NCBI GenBank assembly: GCA_003154555.1
Contig: PMDT01000336.1
Location: 233-8,049, forward strand
Reading direction: 5' to 3'
From: Spirochaetaceae bacterium
GTDB lineage: Bacteria > Spirochaetota > Spirochaetia > SZUA-6 > Fen-1364
DNA: 7,817 nucleotides
Positions within the stretch are counted from its first letter, which is position 1. Every line of letters starts with the position of its first letter. Positions 1-7,281 of the stretch are shown here, in pieces. The position numbers were made by a program, and so were the translations under genes. The notes beneath the pieces are model-generated. The model worked only from the letters and a program-made list of their open reading frames with translations, was not told the DNA's origin and did not search any database.

Positions 1-1698
1 ACGCGCGCGGTGTATCCCTTCCTGCACGACATGCCGCCGATCATCACCGGCTTCGCCGTGGATCCCCTGAACAACGACCGCATCGGCATCTCCACGCTGG
101 ACACGGTCTTCCTGTCGGGAGATGGGGGGCTTTCCTGGGAGAAGGTGGATCTGAAGGATCCCATCAGGGCGAACGACCAGCTCACCTGCATCGCCCTGTC
201 ACCCGGCAATCCCGACGTCATCAGCGTGGGCACCTCGTTCCACGGATTCTTCGAGAGTTTGAACAGGGGAAAGTCGTGGATATCCCTCTCCGAGCCCCTT
301 GCGCCGCTGAAGCTCGGCGGCGGCACGTATGAGGAGATCGCTTCACTGGCTTACGACCCCACGGACACCAACCGCATCTGGTTCAGCCTCGGTTTCGGCA
401 AGGGTCTTTTCGTCTACCGCAAGGGCGGGAAGACCGTGGATCGCAATGACCCGCCGCCGGGCCCGTATTCGACGCCCATCAGGGACATCGGCTTCAGTCG
501 CGCATCGCCCACGGACGCCTGGGAGCTCACGGCGCGCACCGACACAGCGCGCTGGGAGTACCCGTCCGGCAGCGACTGGAAGATGGTGGATACCTTCCAG
601 AGCCAGACCGCGCTCCCGGACGACAAGGCCGCGCGGCTGTCAAAGGCCGCCAACAAGTACGGCATCTATGTCTCCTCCTTCTTCGGATCGGGCAAGAAGC
701 TGCAGTCCCACATCGACTTCCTGAAAGCGCAGGGTCTCAACGCCTTCGTGGTGGATTTCAAGGACGACAACGGCTACCTCACCTATGACACGTCGCTTGC
801 AGAGCCCAAACGAATCGGGGCCATCCAGAAGAGATTCTCCATTGAAGACATCGTGAAGACGGCCCACGACAACGGGCTGTACATCATCGGGCGCATTGTC
901 GTCTTCCGCGACAAGCAGCTTTACAACTCCGACAATTTCACCTGGGCCGCATGGAACAAGGCGATCAAGGGTCCATGGCGCTACCTGAAGACGTCCGTGA
1001 ACGCGGACACGGGCGAAGAGACGACCTACCAGGGCGAATACTGGGTCGACCCGTACTCCGAGCACGTCTGGGACTACAACATCGATATCGCGCGGGAGCT
1101 GCAGGACAAGGGCGTCGACGAGGTGCAGTTCGACTACATCCGCTTCCCATCAGACGGCGACATCGGCGGCATCACGTGGCGATACCGAAAGCCGGGCATG
1201 GGCAAGATGGAGGCGCTGGAATCCTTCCTTGCAAAAGCGCGGGAGAGCCTCACCATCCCCATCTCCACAGACGTCTACGGCTACTGCGGCTGGGCGCGCA
1301 TCTCCAACTGGGTGGCCCAGAATATCGAGATGTATTCGCGTTACGTCGATGTCATCCAGCCGATGTTCTACCCGTCCCATTTCCCACGGGATTTCCTGGG
1401 CTCGATGGAGTATCTTCCCCGCGCCAAGTACATCTACCAGGAAGGAACGAAACGCTCGGCCTACATCGTGGAGGGACGAAGCGTGATTCGACCCTACGTG
1501 CAGGCATTCCGCCTGGGTGGGGAGACCAGCTTCACGCCCGCCGTGTATTCGACCTATCTCCTGAACCAGGTGAACGGGAGCCTGGAGGGAGCCGGTTCGG
1601 GATTCACGATGTGGAACGCATCCAACGACTACTACATGGTTACCGTCCCGCTGGGACCGATCATCACGGCCGCCAAGGGCCCGGAGGCGCTGCGGTGA
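1..1698 (+). CDS. Beta-propeller-like repeats plus DUF4015 putative glycoside hydrolase (5' partial)
   Basis: The frame is open from base 1, so the gene starts upstream of the window; the GTG at 10 is probably internal. Residues here are counted from that codon. Residues 12-193 hold about four repeats with a common 'hydrophobic-DP..xxR/D' opening and one clear Asp-box (SGDGGLSW, 36-43), typical of BNR/YCF48-like propellers. Residues about 217-545 match the DUF4015 (PF13200) TIM-barrel family: YGIYVSS at the start, VVDFKDDNG (247-255), VDEVQFDYIRFP (369-380), STDVYG (419-424), QPMFYPSHF (450-458) and FTMWNAS (532-538). The acidic residues in these strand ends (Asp249, Asp375, Asp421) are the likely active-site candidates. 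DUF4015 is related to glycoside hydrolases, but as far as I know its reaction is unproven. Propeller domains of this kind are usually extracytoplasmic; the signal peptide would lie outside the window. The stop overlaps the start of the TPR lipoprotein gene (GTGA), so the two are probably co-translated. The family call is firm; activity and substrate are unknown. Confidence 0.88.
   Translation, partial: TRAVYPFLHDMPPIITGFAVDPLNNDRIGISTLDTVFLSGDGGLSWEKVDLKDPIRANDQLTCIALSPGNPDVISVGTSFHGFFESLNRGKSWISLSEPLAPLKLGGGTYEEIASLAYDPTDTNRIWFSLGFGKGLFVYRKGGKTVDRNDPPPGPYSTPIRDIGFSRASPTDAWELTARTDTARWEYPSGSDWKMVDTFQSQTALPDDKAARLSKAANKYGIYVSSFFGSGKKLQSHIDFLKAQGLNAFVVDFKDDNGYLTYDTSLAEPKRIGAIQKRFSIEDIVKTAHDNGLYIIGRIVVFRDKQLYNSDNFTWAAWNKAIKGPWRYLKTSVNADTGEETTYQGEYWVDPYSEHVWDYNIDIARELQDKGVDEVQFDYIRFPSDGDIGGITWRYRKPGMGKMEALESFLAKARESLTIPISTDVYGYCGWARISNWVAQNIEMYSRYVDVIQPMFYPSHFPRDFLGSMEYLPRAKYIYQEGTKRSAYIVEGRSVIRPYVQAFRLGGETSFTPAVYSTYLLNQVNGSLEGAGSGFTMWNASNDYYMVTVPLGPIITAAKGPEALR
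43..588 (+). repeat. Four degenerate propeller-blade repeats within the DUF4015 gene
   Basis: Four segments of about 45-50 residues begin at residues 12 (ITGFAVDPLNNDR), 58 (LTCIALSPGNPDV), 110 (IASLAYDPTDTNR) and 158 (IRDIGFSRASPTD). Each continues into a strand-like stretch, and the first two contain the Asp-box position (SGDGGLSW, and the degenerate SLNRGKSW at 83-90). This matches blades of a BNR/sortilin-like propeller. A full propeller needs six or more blades, so the rest should lie upstream of the window. The repeats were seen by eye at protein level and are not nucleotide repeats. Confidence 0.6.
1683..1687 (+). promoter_or_regulatory. Shine-Dalgarno site (GGAGG) for the TPR lipoprotein gene
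   Basis: GGAGG lies 7 nt upstream of the GTG at 1695, inside the last codons of the DUF4015 gene. Its strength and spacing, and the lipoprotein signal peptide that follows directly, fix the GTG at 1695 as the start. Ribosomes ending on the TGA at 1696-1698 could re-initiate here. Confidence 0.8.
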
Positions 1699-3296
1699 GA
1701 CCGGGCGCCGCGGCCCTGATCGTGGCGGCTCTGATTCTCGCGGGTTGCGCGGGCACTGCCACGCGGCCGGTCGACGATGAAAAGGCCCGTATCGACTCGC
1801 AGGTGACGGCGGCCGCACTGCTTGCGGCGATCGGCTCGCCCCAGAGCCTGCGCGACGCCGCGCGCTTCCTGGGCCAGCTCGGAATCGCGGGCGACGACCG
1901 CGCCGCGGGCATCCTCGACTTCGCTGCCGGCCTCTGGAACAAGCTTCTGCCCGCTTTGGACAGCCCTTTTGCCGCGACTGCCCCCGCATCGGAGGATGCC
2001 GCCATTGCCGCTTTCCCCTTCATCGCCGACGTGAATACCGCGCTGCATACCCTGGATCAGCCGACGCCGGCGGATGAGGCGACGCTTGCCGGCCTGGACA
2101 CTTCCCTTGCCCAGGTGGAAGGCGTCGTCGGCGCCTCGGCTCTGGTGCCCTACCTGCGGGGTCGCATGATGCTTCTCCGCGGTCAACCTGTCAGGGCCCG
2201 CGTTCTCTTGGAGACTTCGTGGAGCAGGGCGGCGGACTTTTACCCTGCCGCTGTCGCGCTTTCCACTCTCATCCTCGCGGGCGGCACGGTATCAACCGAG
2301 CTTGCCCTGATCGAGAAGCTTGCCGCGGCAATGCCTTCCGCGATACGCTTCGATGTTCTTGCGCGCGCCTACCTGGCGGCCGGAAAACCCGGCCAGGCCG
2401 CTGATGCTGCCGCCCAGGGTCTCCTCATTGCGCCGGACGATCCCCATTTCGCCCTTCTCCGGGCGGAAGCGATGGATGCCCAGGGCAACTGGTACCAGGC
2501 AACGCGCATCCTCGATGCGCTCCTCCAGCTTGCACCGGACGAGCCGGTTGCCATTCTTGAAAAGGCGAGAATCGTCTACGAGCGCGGAAGAAATGCCAAC
2601 CAGGCAATGCAGATTCTCCAGGACGCGCGGTCTCGCTATCCCGCGGATCCCGGTTTCCCCGAGCTGCAGGGCAGGATTCTCCTGGAAACGGGTAGAGTGT
2701 CGGCGGGTGTAGCGGCGCTCACCCGGGCACTCGCAATCGAGCCCGCGCGGCATTCAACCCTCTCCCTGCTCCTGCGCCAGGCGGTGCAGTCAGGGAGCTT
2801 CAATGACGCAGCTTCGTATCTCGACCGGATACCCGAAGCGACGCGCACCACCGCCGACCTTCGCCTGGCATGGATGATGGCAACCGGGATGGGCGATCAC
2901 ACGCGCGCAGTGGATTTCGCCCGGGAGATGGAATCGCGCGGCGCAGCGGCGGCAGGGGTGGCTCTGGAAGCGCGGTCCCTCAGCGCATCGGGACAGGGAC
3001 AGAAGGCGCTCGCCGTTGTGGATGCGGCGCTGCCGCAGGCGGACGCCGCGCTGCGCTCCGATCTGTACACCATCCGCGCTACGGCGGGTTCCACCGACCC
3101 GGCAACCGACCTCCGTCGCGCGCTGCAGGCCAACCCCGACAATTCAGAAGCACTCGTGTCGCTCTCCAACCTGCTGGCGTCGCAGCATGACTTCCGCAAG
3201 GCAGCAATCTATGCGCGCCACGCCGCCGATCTTGCGCCCGACAATGCGGCACTCGCCGCGCGGGCCCGCGATCTGCAGGCGCAGGCGGGGAAATAG
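1695..3296 (+). CDS. TPR-repeat lipoprotein
   Basis: This is a 533-residue protein. The N-terminus is a short lipoprotein signal peptide: Arg2, a hydrophobic stretch (residues 5-15) and the lipobox LAGC with the lipidated Cys at 18 (codon 1746-1748). Residue +2 is Ala, so by the E. coli rule it would go to the outer membrane rather than stay in the inner one. An Ala-rich helical region follows (35-145), then TPR-like helix pairs at about 148-180, 218-250, 252-285, 286-319, 320-352 and 486-517. These show the family pattern of small residues at turns and a closing Pro after an acidic or Ala stretch (LLIAPDDP, LLQLAPDEP, ADLAPDN). TPR proteins are protein-binding scaffolds with no enzymatic activity. 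The GTG start overlaps the DUF4015 stop by 4 nt and has a GGAGG site, so the partner is plausibly the DUF4015 protein. The reading frame stays open upstream to 951, but that part only shadows the DUF4015 gene. The exact function is unknown. Confidence 0.9.
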   Translation: MRPGAAALIVAALILAGCAGTATRPVDDEKARIDSQVTAAALLAAIGSPQSLRDAARFLGQLGIAGDDRAAGILDFAAGLWNKLLPALDSPFAATAPASEDAAIAAFPFIADVNTALHTLDQPTPADEATLAGLDTSLAQVEGVVGASALVPYLRGRMMLLRGQPVRARVLLETSWSRAADFYPAAVALSTLILAGGTVSTELALIEKLAAAMPSAIRFDVLARAYLAAGKPGQAADAAAQGLLIAPDDPHFALLRAEAMDAQGNWYQATRILDALLQLAPDEPVAILEKARIVYERGRNANQAMQILQDARSRYPADPGFPELQGRILLETGRVSAGVAALTRALAIEPARHSTLSLLLRQAVQSGSFNDAASYLDRIPEATRTTADLRLAWMMATGMGDHTRAVDFAREMESRGAAAAGVALEARSLSASGQGQKALAVVDAALPQADAALRSDLYTIRATAGSTDPATDLRRALQANPDNSEALVSLSNLLASQHDFRKAAIYARHAADLAPDNAALAARARDLQAQAGK

Positions 3297-3731
3297 CTAG
3301 ATCTGCTCCAGGTGGTGGCGCACGTGGCGCAGGTAGTCGGCCACCAGCGCGTCGAGGGTCATGATGGCGCCTGCGCCGATGCGGCACGGCACCGAAAGCT
3401 TCGCCGGGGGGATTCTTTCCACGACGTGTGCGATATGCCGGTTGACGGCGACCCAGAGTGCAATGAGCTCGTCCCAGTCTTCCGCTGTGTAGCCCTGGCA
3501 GCCCACCCATTCGCTCTGCGTGTACCCCGGGAAATCAAGTGAATCGACGAGCTGCGCGCGCACGAAGCGCTGGTGATTGTTCATCGCCGAGTCGATAAGG
3601 TGACCGACCACCTCCTTGCGGCTCCACTTCCCCGGCGCGCGGGGCGCTGCGGCTTCCGTCGCGCCGATACCGCGCAGGCGCGCGCCTTCACCCTGGATCA
3701 ACGTGCGGAGCTCTTCTGCATGTAGGTTCAT
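3297..3731 (-). CDS. DinB/YfiT-like four-helix-bundle protein
   Basis: This is a 144-residue protein of the DinB superfamily (DinB_2 type). The family signature is clear: KWSRKEVVGHLIDSAMNNHQRF near residues 35-56, and a C-terminal helix with HVRHH at 136-140. The three histidines expected to hold a divalent metal are His44 and the C-terminal pair His136/His140. The family forms a cytoplasmic four-helix bundle. Characterised members are thiol-dependent enzymes, such as bacillithiol transferases and relatives of mycothiol-dependent maleylpyruvate isomerase, but most members, including this one, have no assigned substrate. The length is close to the usual 150-170 residues. The ATG at 3731 has no Shine-Dalgarno site, but a sigma70-like promoter ends 6 nt before it, so the transcript may be leaderless. 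The gene is last in the minus-strand group, 45 nt after the MFS gene, and its TAG stop touches the TPR gene's stop. Read-through from the MFS gene is also possible. Confidence 0.88.
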   Translation of the reverse strand: MNLHAEELRTLIQGEGARLRGIGATEAAAPRAPGKWSRKEVVGHLIDSAMNNHQRFVRAQLVDSLDFPGYTQSEWVGCQGYTAEDWDELIALWVAVNRHIAHVVERIPPAKLSVPCRIGAGAIMTLDALVADYLRHVRHHLEQI

Positions 3732-3737
3732 GCCGTG

Positions 3738-3766
3738 ATGCTAAACCCGCCGCGCGCGCCGGTCAA
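3738..3766 (-). promoter_or_regulatory. Candidate sigma70-like promoter for the DinB-like gene, giving a leaderless transcript
   Basis: Read on the minus strand, TTGACC (3766-3761, 5 of 6 matches to TTGACA) is followed after exactly 17 nt by TAGCAT (3743-3738, 4 of 6 matches to TATAAT). Six bases later comes the ATG at 3731, so transcription would start at or next to the start codon. This agrees with the lack of a Shine-Dalgarno site. The -35 overlaps a CAATTG palindrome (3764-3769) flanked by CCGG on both sides, which could be an operator or chance. The call rests on consensus matching only. Confidence 0.45.
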
Positions 3767-3776
3767 TTGCCGGGGC

Positions 3777-5030
3777 TCAGCGCCGCAGCGCCTCCCGGGC
3801 GTCCGGGGTCAGGGCTGCGCGCACCGCGCGCAGCCGGGAGAAGAAGAACATGGACACGGCGCCGACCGACAGCAGTCCGCCAATGAGCCAGAACATGCCA
3901 TGCAGGGACAAGGTGCCGGAGGCGTAGAGCCAGGTCCCGATCGTGGGACCGAGCAGCCCGCGCACGCCGTACAACGTCGTGTTCAGACCGAAATACATGG
4001 AGAAGTTGCCCATGTCCGACAGGGCGATCATGCAGAAGAGCGGCACGAGGTCCCATCCGGCATTCGTCAGGCCGGAGAGGATGCTCATGGCAAGGAGCTG
4101 CGGACCCGTGCGCGTGAGGGCCATGGCGAAGAAGCGCCCGGCAAACAGCATGACGACGAGCGCGAGGAGCAGGAACGGGTTGGCTCTCTTCAAGGCCCGC
4201 GCCCAGAACCAGTACCCGACGACGCTCGCCAGCGACATGACGGTGCCCAGGATGAGACTTGCCTCCCCGTAGCTCAGGTGCAGGACATCAACCATCCAGA
4301 TCGGCTCGAGTGACACGGAGAACTTGTCGGGAAATGCGCAGAGAAACATGAGCCCCAGGAACCCGAGGAAGAGACGGTTGCGGCGGAGCATGCCCAGGGT
4401 GGCGCGCGCCGGCCGGGGCGCCCGTGCGGCGAAAAGCAGCGGCCCCTTGCGGACCTTTATCGTGCCGAACGTCAAGCTCGAGAGCACACCGAAAAGCGCG
4501 GCGACGGGAAAGAGCCACCGCACGATCGCCTCGTCGGCGGCAAGGATGATGCCGGCGATAGAGGAAAAGGACGCGGATACGATGACCACGAGGATGCGCA
4601 CGTTGCCCATCAGCTTTCCACGGTGCGCGTCGCTGTAGTTCGTCCGCATGATGCTGCTGTACGCGGGCCCGCTCAGGTTGATGATGGTATAGAAACCTGA
4701 CGCGATCAGGAGGTACGACAGCGGCGTCGAGGCGAAGGCAAGAAGCCCGATGAGCCCGCGCGCCGCGACATTCGGCCAGACCGCCCAGGGCATCTTCTTC
4801 CCCCGGTCGGCAAGCCGACCGGCAAAAACCCCCAGGAGCGCGCCGGCGAACTGCGAAGTCACCATGATGGTGATCGCCTCCGGGCTCATGCCGATGCGGC
4901 GCGCGACGATGGGTATGAGAGGGATCGCGAGGCCCGTGAAGATTCCGTAGAAGACGGCCGATCGCAGCTCGATCGCATACGTGATGCGGTCGGTGAGGGG
5001 AAGACGGGCAAAGTATTGCTTCAGGCTCAC
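3777..5030 (-). CDS. Major facilitator superfamily transporter, 12 TM
   Basis: This is a 417-residue inner-membrane protein. About twelve hydrophobic segments are visible, at roughly residues 24-44, 53-70, 82-100, 103-121, 144-163, 172-190, 219-235, 254-277, 285-305, 312-337, 344-369 and 376-397. MFS motif A is present in the loop after TM2 (GRLADRGKK, 71-79), and a longer basic loop separates the halves (192-218), as is usual. The substrate cannot be told; drug efflux, sugar or metabolite transport are all possible. The start is uncertain: the protein begins just before TM1, leaving TTG at 5033 or GTG at 5030, with no ATG nearby and no convincing Shine-Dalgarno site. It starts 13 nt after the U32 stop, so translation may depend on ribosomes finishing the U32 gene. 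The open frame continues upstream to 5429, but this lies inside the U32 gene and has no membrane character, so I excluded it. Confidence 0.87.
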   Translation of the reverse strand: MSLKQYFARLPLTDRITYAIELRSAVFYGIFTGLAIPLIPIVARRIGMSPEAITIMVTSQFAGALLGVFAGRLADRGKKMPWAVWPNVAARGLIGLLAFASTPLSYLLIASGFYTIINLSGPAYSSIMRTNYSDAHRGKLMGNVRILVVIVSASFSSIAGIILAADEAIVRWLFPVAALFGVLSSLTFGTIKVRKGPLLFAARAPRPARATLGMLRRNRLFLGFLGLMFLCAFPDKFSVSLEPIWMVDVLHLSYGEASLILGTVMSLASVVGYWFWARALKRANPFLLLALVVMLFAGRFFAMALTRTGPQLLAMSILSGLTNAGWDLVPLFCMIALSDMGNFSMYFGLNTTLYGVRGLLGPTIGTWLYASGTLSLHGMFWLIGGLLSVGAVSMFFFSRLRAVRAALTPDAREALRR

Positions 5031-5043
5031 CAAGTGGTGCCCG

Positions 5044-7281
5044 TCACGTCGGTGCCGCGAAAACGTAGGTAACGCAGTCGCGGATAACGACCGAGAATGG
5101 ATTGCCCCCCTGCCGCAGCGAGCGCTGGAAATCCTTCGGGCAGGTGTCGCTGCATGTTCCGTTGGAAAGGACGTGGCGGGCAAAGCAGCCAAAGCCATAG
5201 AACAGCGGCGGCCTGAAATCGCCCCCGATCCGCACCGTCGAGACTCGACCCGTGGACCGGTGTTCGGTGTCGGATGGGTCCGTTGCGGCCGCGTCCTCGA
5301 TCCATTCGTAGGCGAACAACAGGCGAGGCGCGAGCCGGGCGGCAAGATCGACGGCGCGGCGGTTGGCCGCATAAAGGAAGAAATCAACGAAGAACCAGAC
5401 GTTCGGCGTGCTTCCCAGCATGCGGGCAATGTCGAAATGGGAGAGGTTGTTCAGACCGCACGCGATCCTGGTCTGCGGGTGCGTCTGCGCAAGTCGCTCA
5501 AGCGATGCGCTCCATTCCTTCACGGCGGCAATCACCGGGGGCATCGGGAGCCAACGGAAACCGGCGAGATCCGGGAGCTGCTCAATGGAAAGAATGCCCG
5601 GATCGTTTCCGACAAAAGGGACAGGGGACATCCCTTCGGGCACCAGGCGCTCTCGATGTGCCAGCATTTCCAGATCCTGCGCTCCAAGCGGCGAGGGAGA
5701 GAAATCCCCGGTCGGCGCAAGGGCTGCGGCCGGCGTGGTTCTGCCGACACGGGGCTGGTTGTGACGGAGGAACTCGTAATAATCGTTCTTGGCTTTCTTC
5801 AGCTCGGATGGGGGAACGAAAATGCGGTCATCGGCGATGCCGCTCTTGTTCAGGAACGTGACTTTCCCCGGTCGATAAAGAGAATCCCCCGACTCCGCAA
5901 GGAGTGCGGCGAGGATCGGGGCAAAAGGCCGCGGCCGGGCTGCACGATCGATCGTCACGGTGCACGCAAAAGGCGTTCCTCCCTGAGGCAGGAAGCTCAG
6001 TGCGCCGTCGGAGGAGAGAGAGACATCGAGGTCGATCGGCACCTTGTAGAGAGGAAAGCTCGCCTCCCGCGGCTGGGGAAGATCGAGGGACCGCGATGAG
6101 AGATGCCGGATCTCCTGACCGATCGTGGGAAGGACCGGTCCGGCGTCGAGGGGGATCGGAAACGACACCACGTCCCCCGTGCGCGCGATATGAACTTCGC
6201 GGCCCGCCTTGCGGATGAGAGACACGGAGAAGGCAATGGGCTCGCGACGGCCTTCCGTGAAATAGGCGACCCCGTCGCGCAGGGAGAGGTCGCCTTCGAG
6301 TCGGAGCGTGATGTCCCGCCCCTGCAGGGAAGAGACGTCGCCCAGGCGCGCTCCCCGGTGCCCCGGGAACTCCTTCTGGATGAGCGCTGTGCCATGAGGG
6401 GAATGGAGCCAGCCGGTCGTCTTTTCCCTCGCAAAGCCGAGCTCGGCCCGACGAGAGAGCCCGTCGTATTCTTTCTCCGACAGCGCGTCCCCCTGGTCGA
6501 TGATTTCCCTGTACAGCCGCGTCACGTTAAACACGTACTCGGGCGACTTCATGCGACCTTCAATCTTCAGGGAATCGATGCCCGCGGCAGCGAGCTTCAG
6601 CACTTCCCGGCCCAGGAAAAGGTCGCGGCAGGAAAAGAAATGACCTTCCCGCCCATATGCGCCACCGGTTTCTTCACGGAACAGGCTGCGGCAGATCTGC
6701 GCGCAGTCGCCCCGGTTGCCGGATCGCCCGGTGAGCTCCCAGGAGGCCAGGCAGAGACCGGAGAAACTGTAGCAGAGTGCGCCGTGGATGAAGACCTCGA
6801 GCTCGATGTCCGGGACGGCATCCCGAAGCTCCTTGATGCGAGAGAGCGGGAGCTCGCGGGAAAGGATGACACGCCGGATCCCCAGCTCCTTCGCCACGCG
6901 CAGACCGGCCTCGTTGTGCAGCGCCATTTGCGTCGAGGCATGGATGGGCAGACCGGGAAAGCTCTGCGAAAGAAGATCGCACACCCCGAGGTCCTGGACG
7001 ATGATGCCGTCGACCTCCAGCGCCTGGAGCAGCGCGAGGGCCTCCTCCAGCGCGTCCATCTCCGATTCGCGGACGATGGTGTTCACGGTGACGTACATGC
7101 GCCGGTCCTTGTCAGCCGCGAGCTGCCGGATGCGGCGGAGCTGCTCGAAAGTGAAGTTCTGCGCGGCCTTGCGTGCGGAGAAATCCTTCAAGCCGAGATA
7201 GACGCCGTCGGCCCCGGCGGAAAGCGCGGCGACTGCCGACAGGAAGCTTCCTCCGGGCGCCAGGAGCTCGGGCTTCTTCAC
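5044..7281 (-). CDS. Long U32-family protein, probable Fe-S-dependent RNA hydroxylation factor (RlhA/TrhP-like)
   Basis: This is a 745-residue protein. It opens with the U32 N-terminus (PELLAPGGS, 4-12) and carries the family signature EVFIHGALCYSFSG (162-175). Cys170, Cys177 and Cys193, plus Cys197 or Cys218, sit where the E. coli homologues hold a [4Fe-4S] cluster. Next come FSCRDL (216-221) and LKIEGRMKSPEYV (238-250), both typical of U32. Although named peptidases, the studied bacterial members RlhA (5-hydroxycytidine in 23S rRNA), TrhP (5-hydroxyuridine in tRNA) and UbiU/UbiV (ubiquinone) drive hydroxylation. The length is closer to RlhA (about 650 residues) than to the shorter TrhP. A middle beta-rich region (about 310-440) resembles the DUF3656 part of RlhA. 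The tail (about 520-745) ends in a second Cys set (699, 710, 714, 736). The GTG start overlaps the methyltransferase stop as GTGA and has GGAG 6 nt upstream. Which substrate it modifies cannot be decided here. Confidence 0.88.
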   Translation of the reverse strand: MKKPELLAPGGSFLSAVAALSAGADGVYLGLKDFSARKAAQNFTFEQLRRIRQLAADKDRRMYVTVNTIVRESEMDALEEALALLQALEVDGIIVQDLGVCDLLSQSFPGLPIHASTQMALHNEAGLRVAKELGIRRVILSRELPLSRIKELRDAVPDIELEVFIHGALCYSFSGLCLASWELTGRSGNRGDCAQICRSLFREETGGAYGREGHFFSCRDLFLGREVLKLAAAGIDSLKIEGRMKSPEYVFNVTRLYREIIDQGDALSEKEYDGLSRRAELGFAREKTTGWLHSPHGTALIQKEFPGHRGARLGDVSSLQGRDITLRLEGDLSLRDGVAYFTEGRREPIAFSVSLIRKAGREVHIARTGDVVSFPIPLDAGPVLPTIGQEIRHLSSRSLDLPQPREASFPLYKVPIDLDVSLSSDGALSFLPQGGTPFACTVTIDRAARPRPFAPILAALLAESGDSLYRPGKVTFLNKSGIADDRIFVPPSELKKAKNDYYEFLRHNQPRVGRTTPAAALAPTGDFSPSPLGAQDLEMLAHRERLVPEGMSPVPFVGNDPGILSIEQLPDLAGFRWLPMPPVIAAVKEWSASLERLAQTHPQTRIACGLNNLSHFDIARMLGSTPNVWFFVDFFLYAANRRAVDLAARLAPRLLFAYEWIEDAAATDPSDTEHRSTGRVSTVRIGGDFRPPLFYGFGCFARHVLSNGTCSDTCPKDFQRSLRQGGNPFSVVIRDCVTYVFAAPT

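Noticed and set aside
951..1694. Upstream extension of the TPR frame to an ATG at 951.
   Set aside because: It lies inside the DUF4015 barrel in another frame and reads as Arg/Pro/His-rich shadow sequence. The lipoprotein signal peptide and GGAGG site place the start at 1695.
1150..2186. Overlapping minus-strand open frames (279, 184 and 119 codons) across the DUF4015-TPR junction.
   Set aside because: The translations are Arg/Gly/Ser-rich without domains. The plus-strand proteins show clear family motifs and a lipobox in the same DNA.
3270..3306. Direct repeat GATCTGC at 3270-3276 and 3300-3306 flanking the convergent stops.
   Set aside because: It is seven bases only and mostly within coding sequence, with no matching mobile-element structure between the copies; chance is sufficient.
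3732..3776. CCGG-loop-CCGG hairpin (arms 3759-3762 and 3770-3773) as a terminator after the MFS gene.
   Set aside because: The stem is only 4 bp and no T-run follows on the minus strand, so it does not qualify as an intrinsic terminator.
3735..4313. Plus-strand open frame of 192 codons opposite the end of the MFS gene.
   Set aside because: It is in the same codon-aligned antisense phase as the frames opposite U32. The product is low-complexity (Gln/Glu/Gly/Arg-rich), and the MFS membrane segments account for the sequence.
5034..5429. Upstream extension of the MFS frame to an ATG at 5429.
   Set aside because: It overlaps the conserved Cys-rich end of the U32 protein and encodes a Ser/Arg/Pro-rich stretch with no membrane segments.
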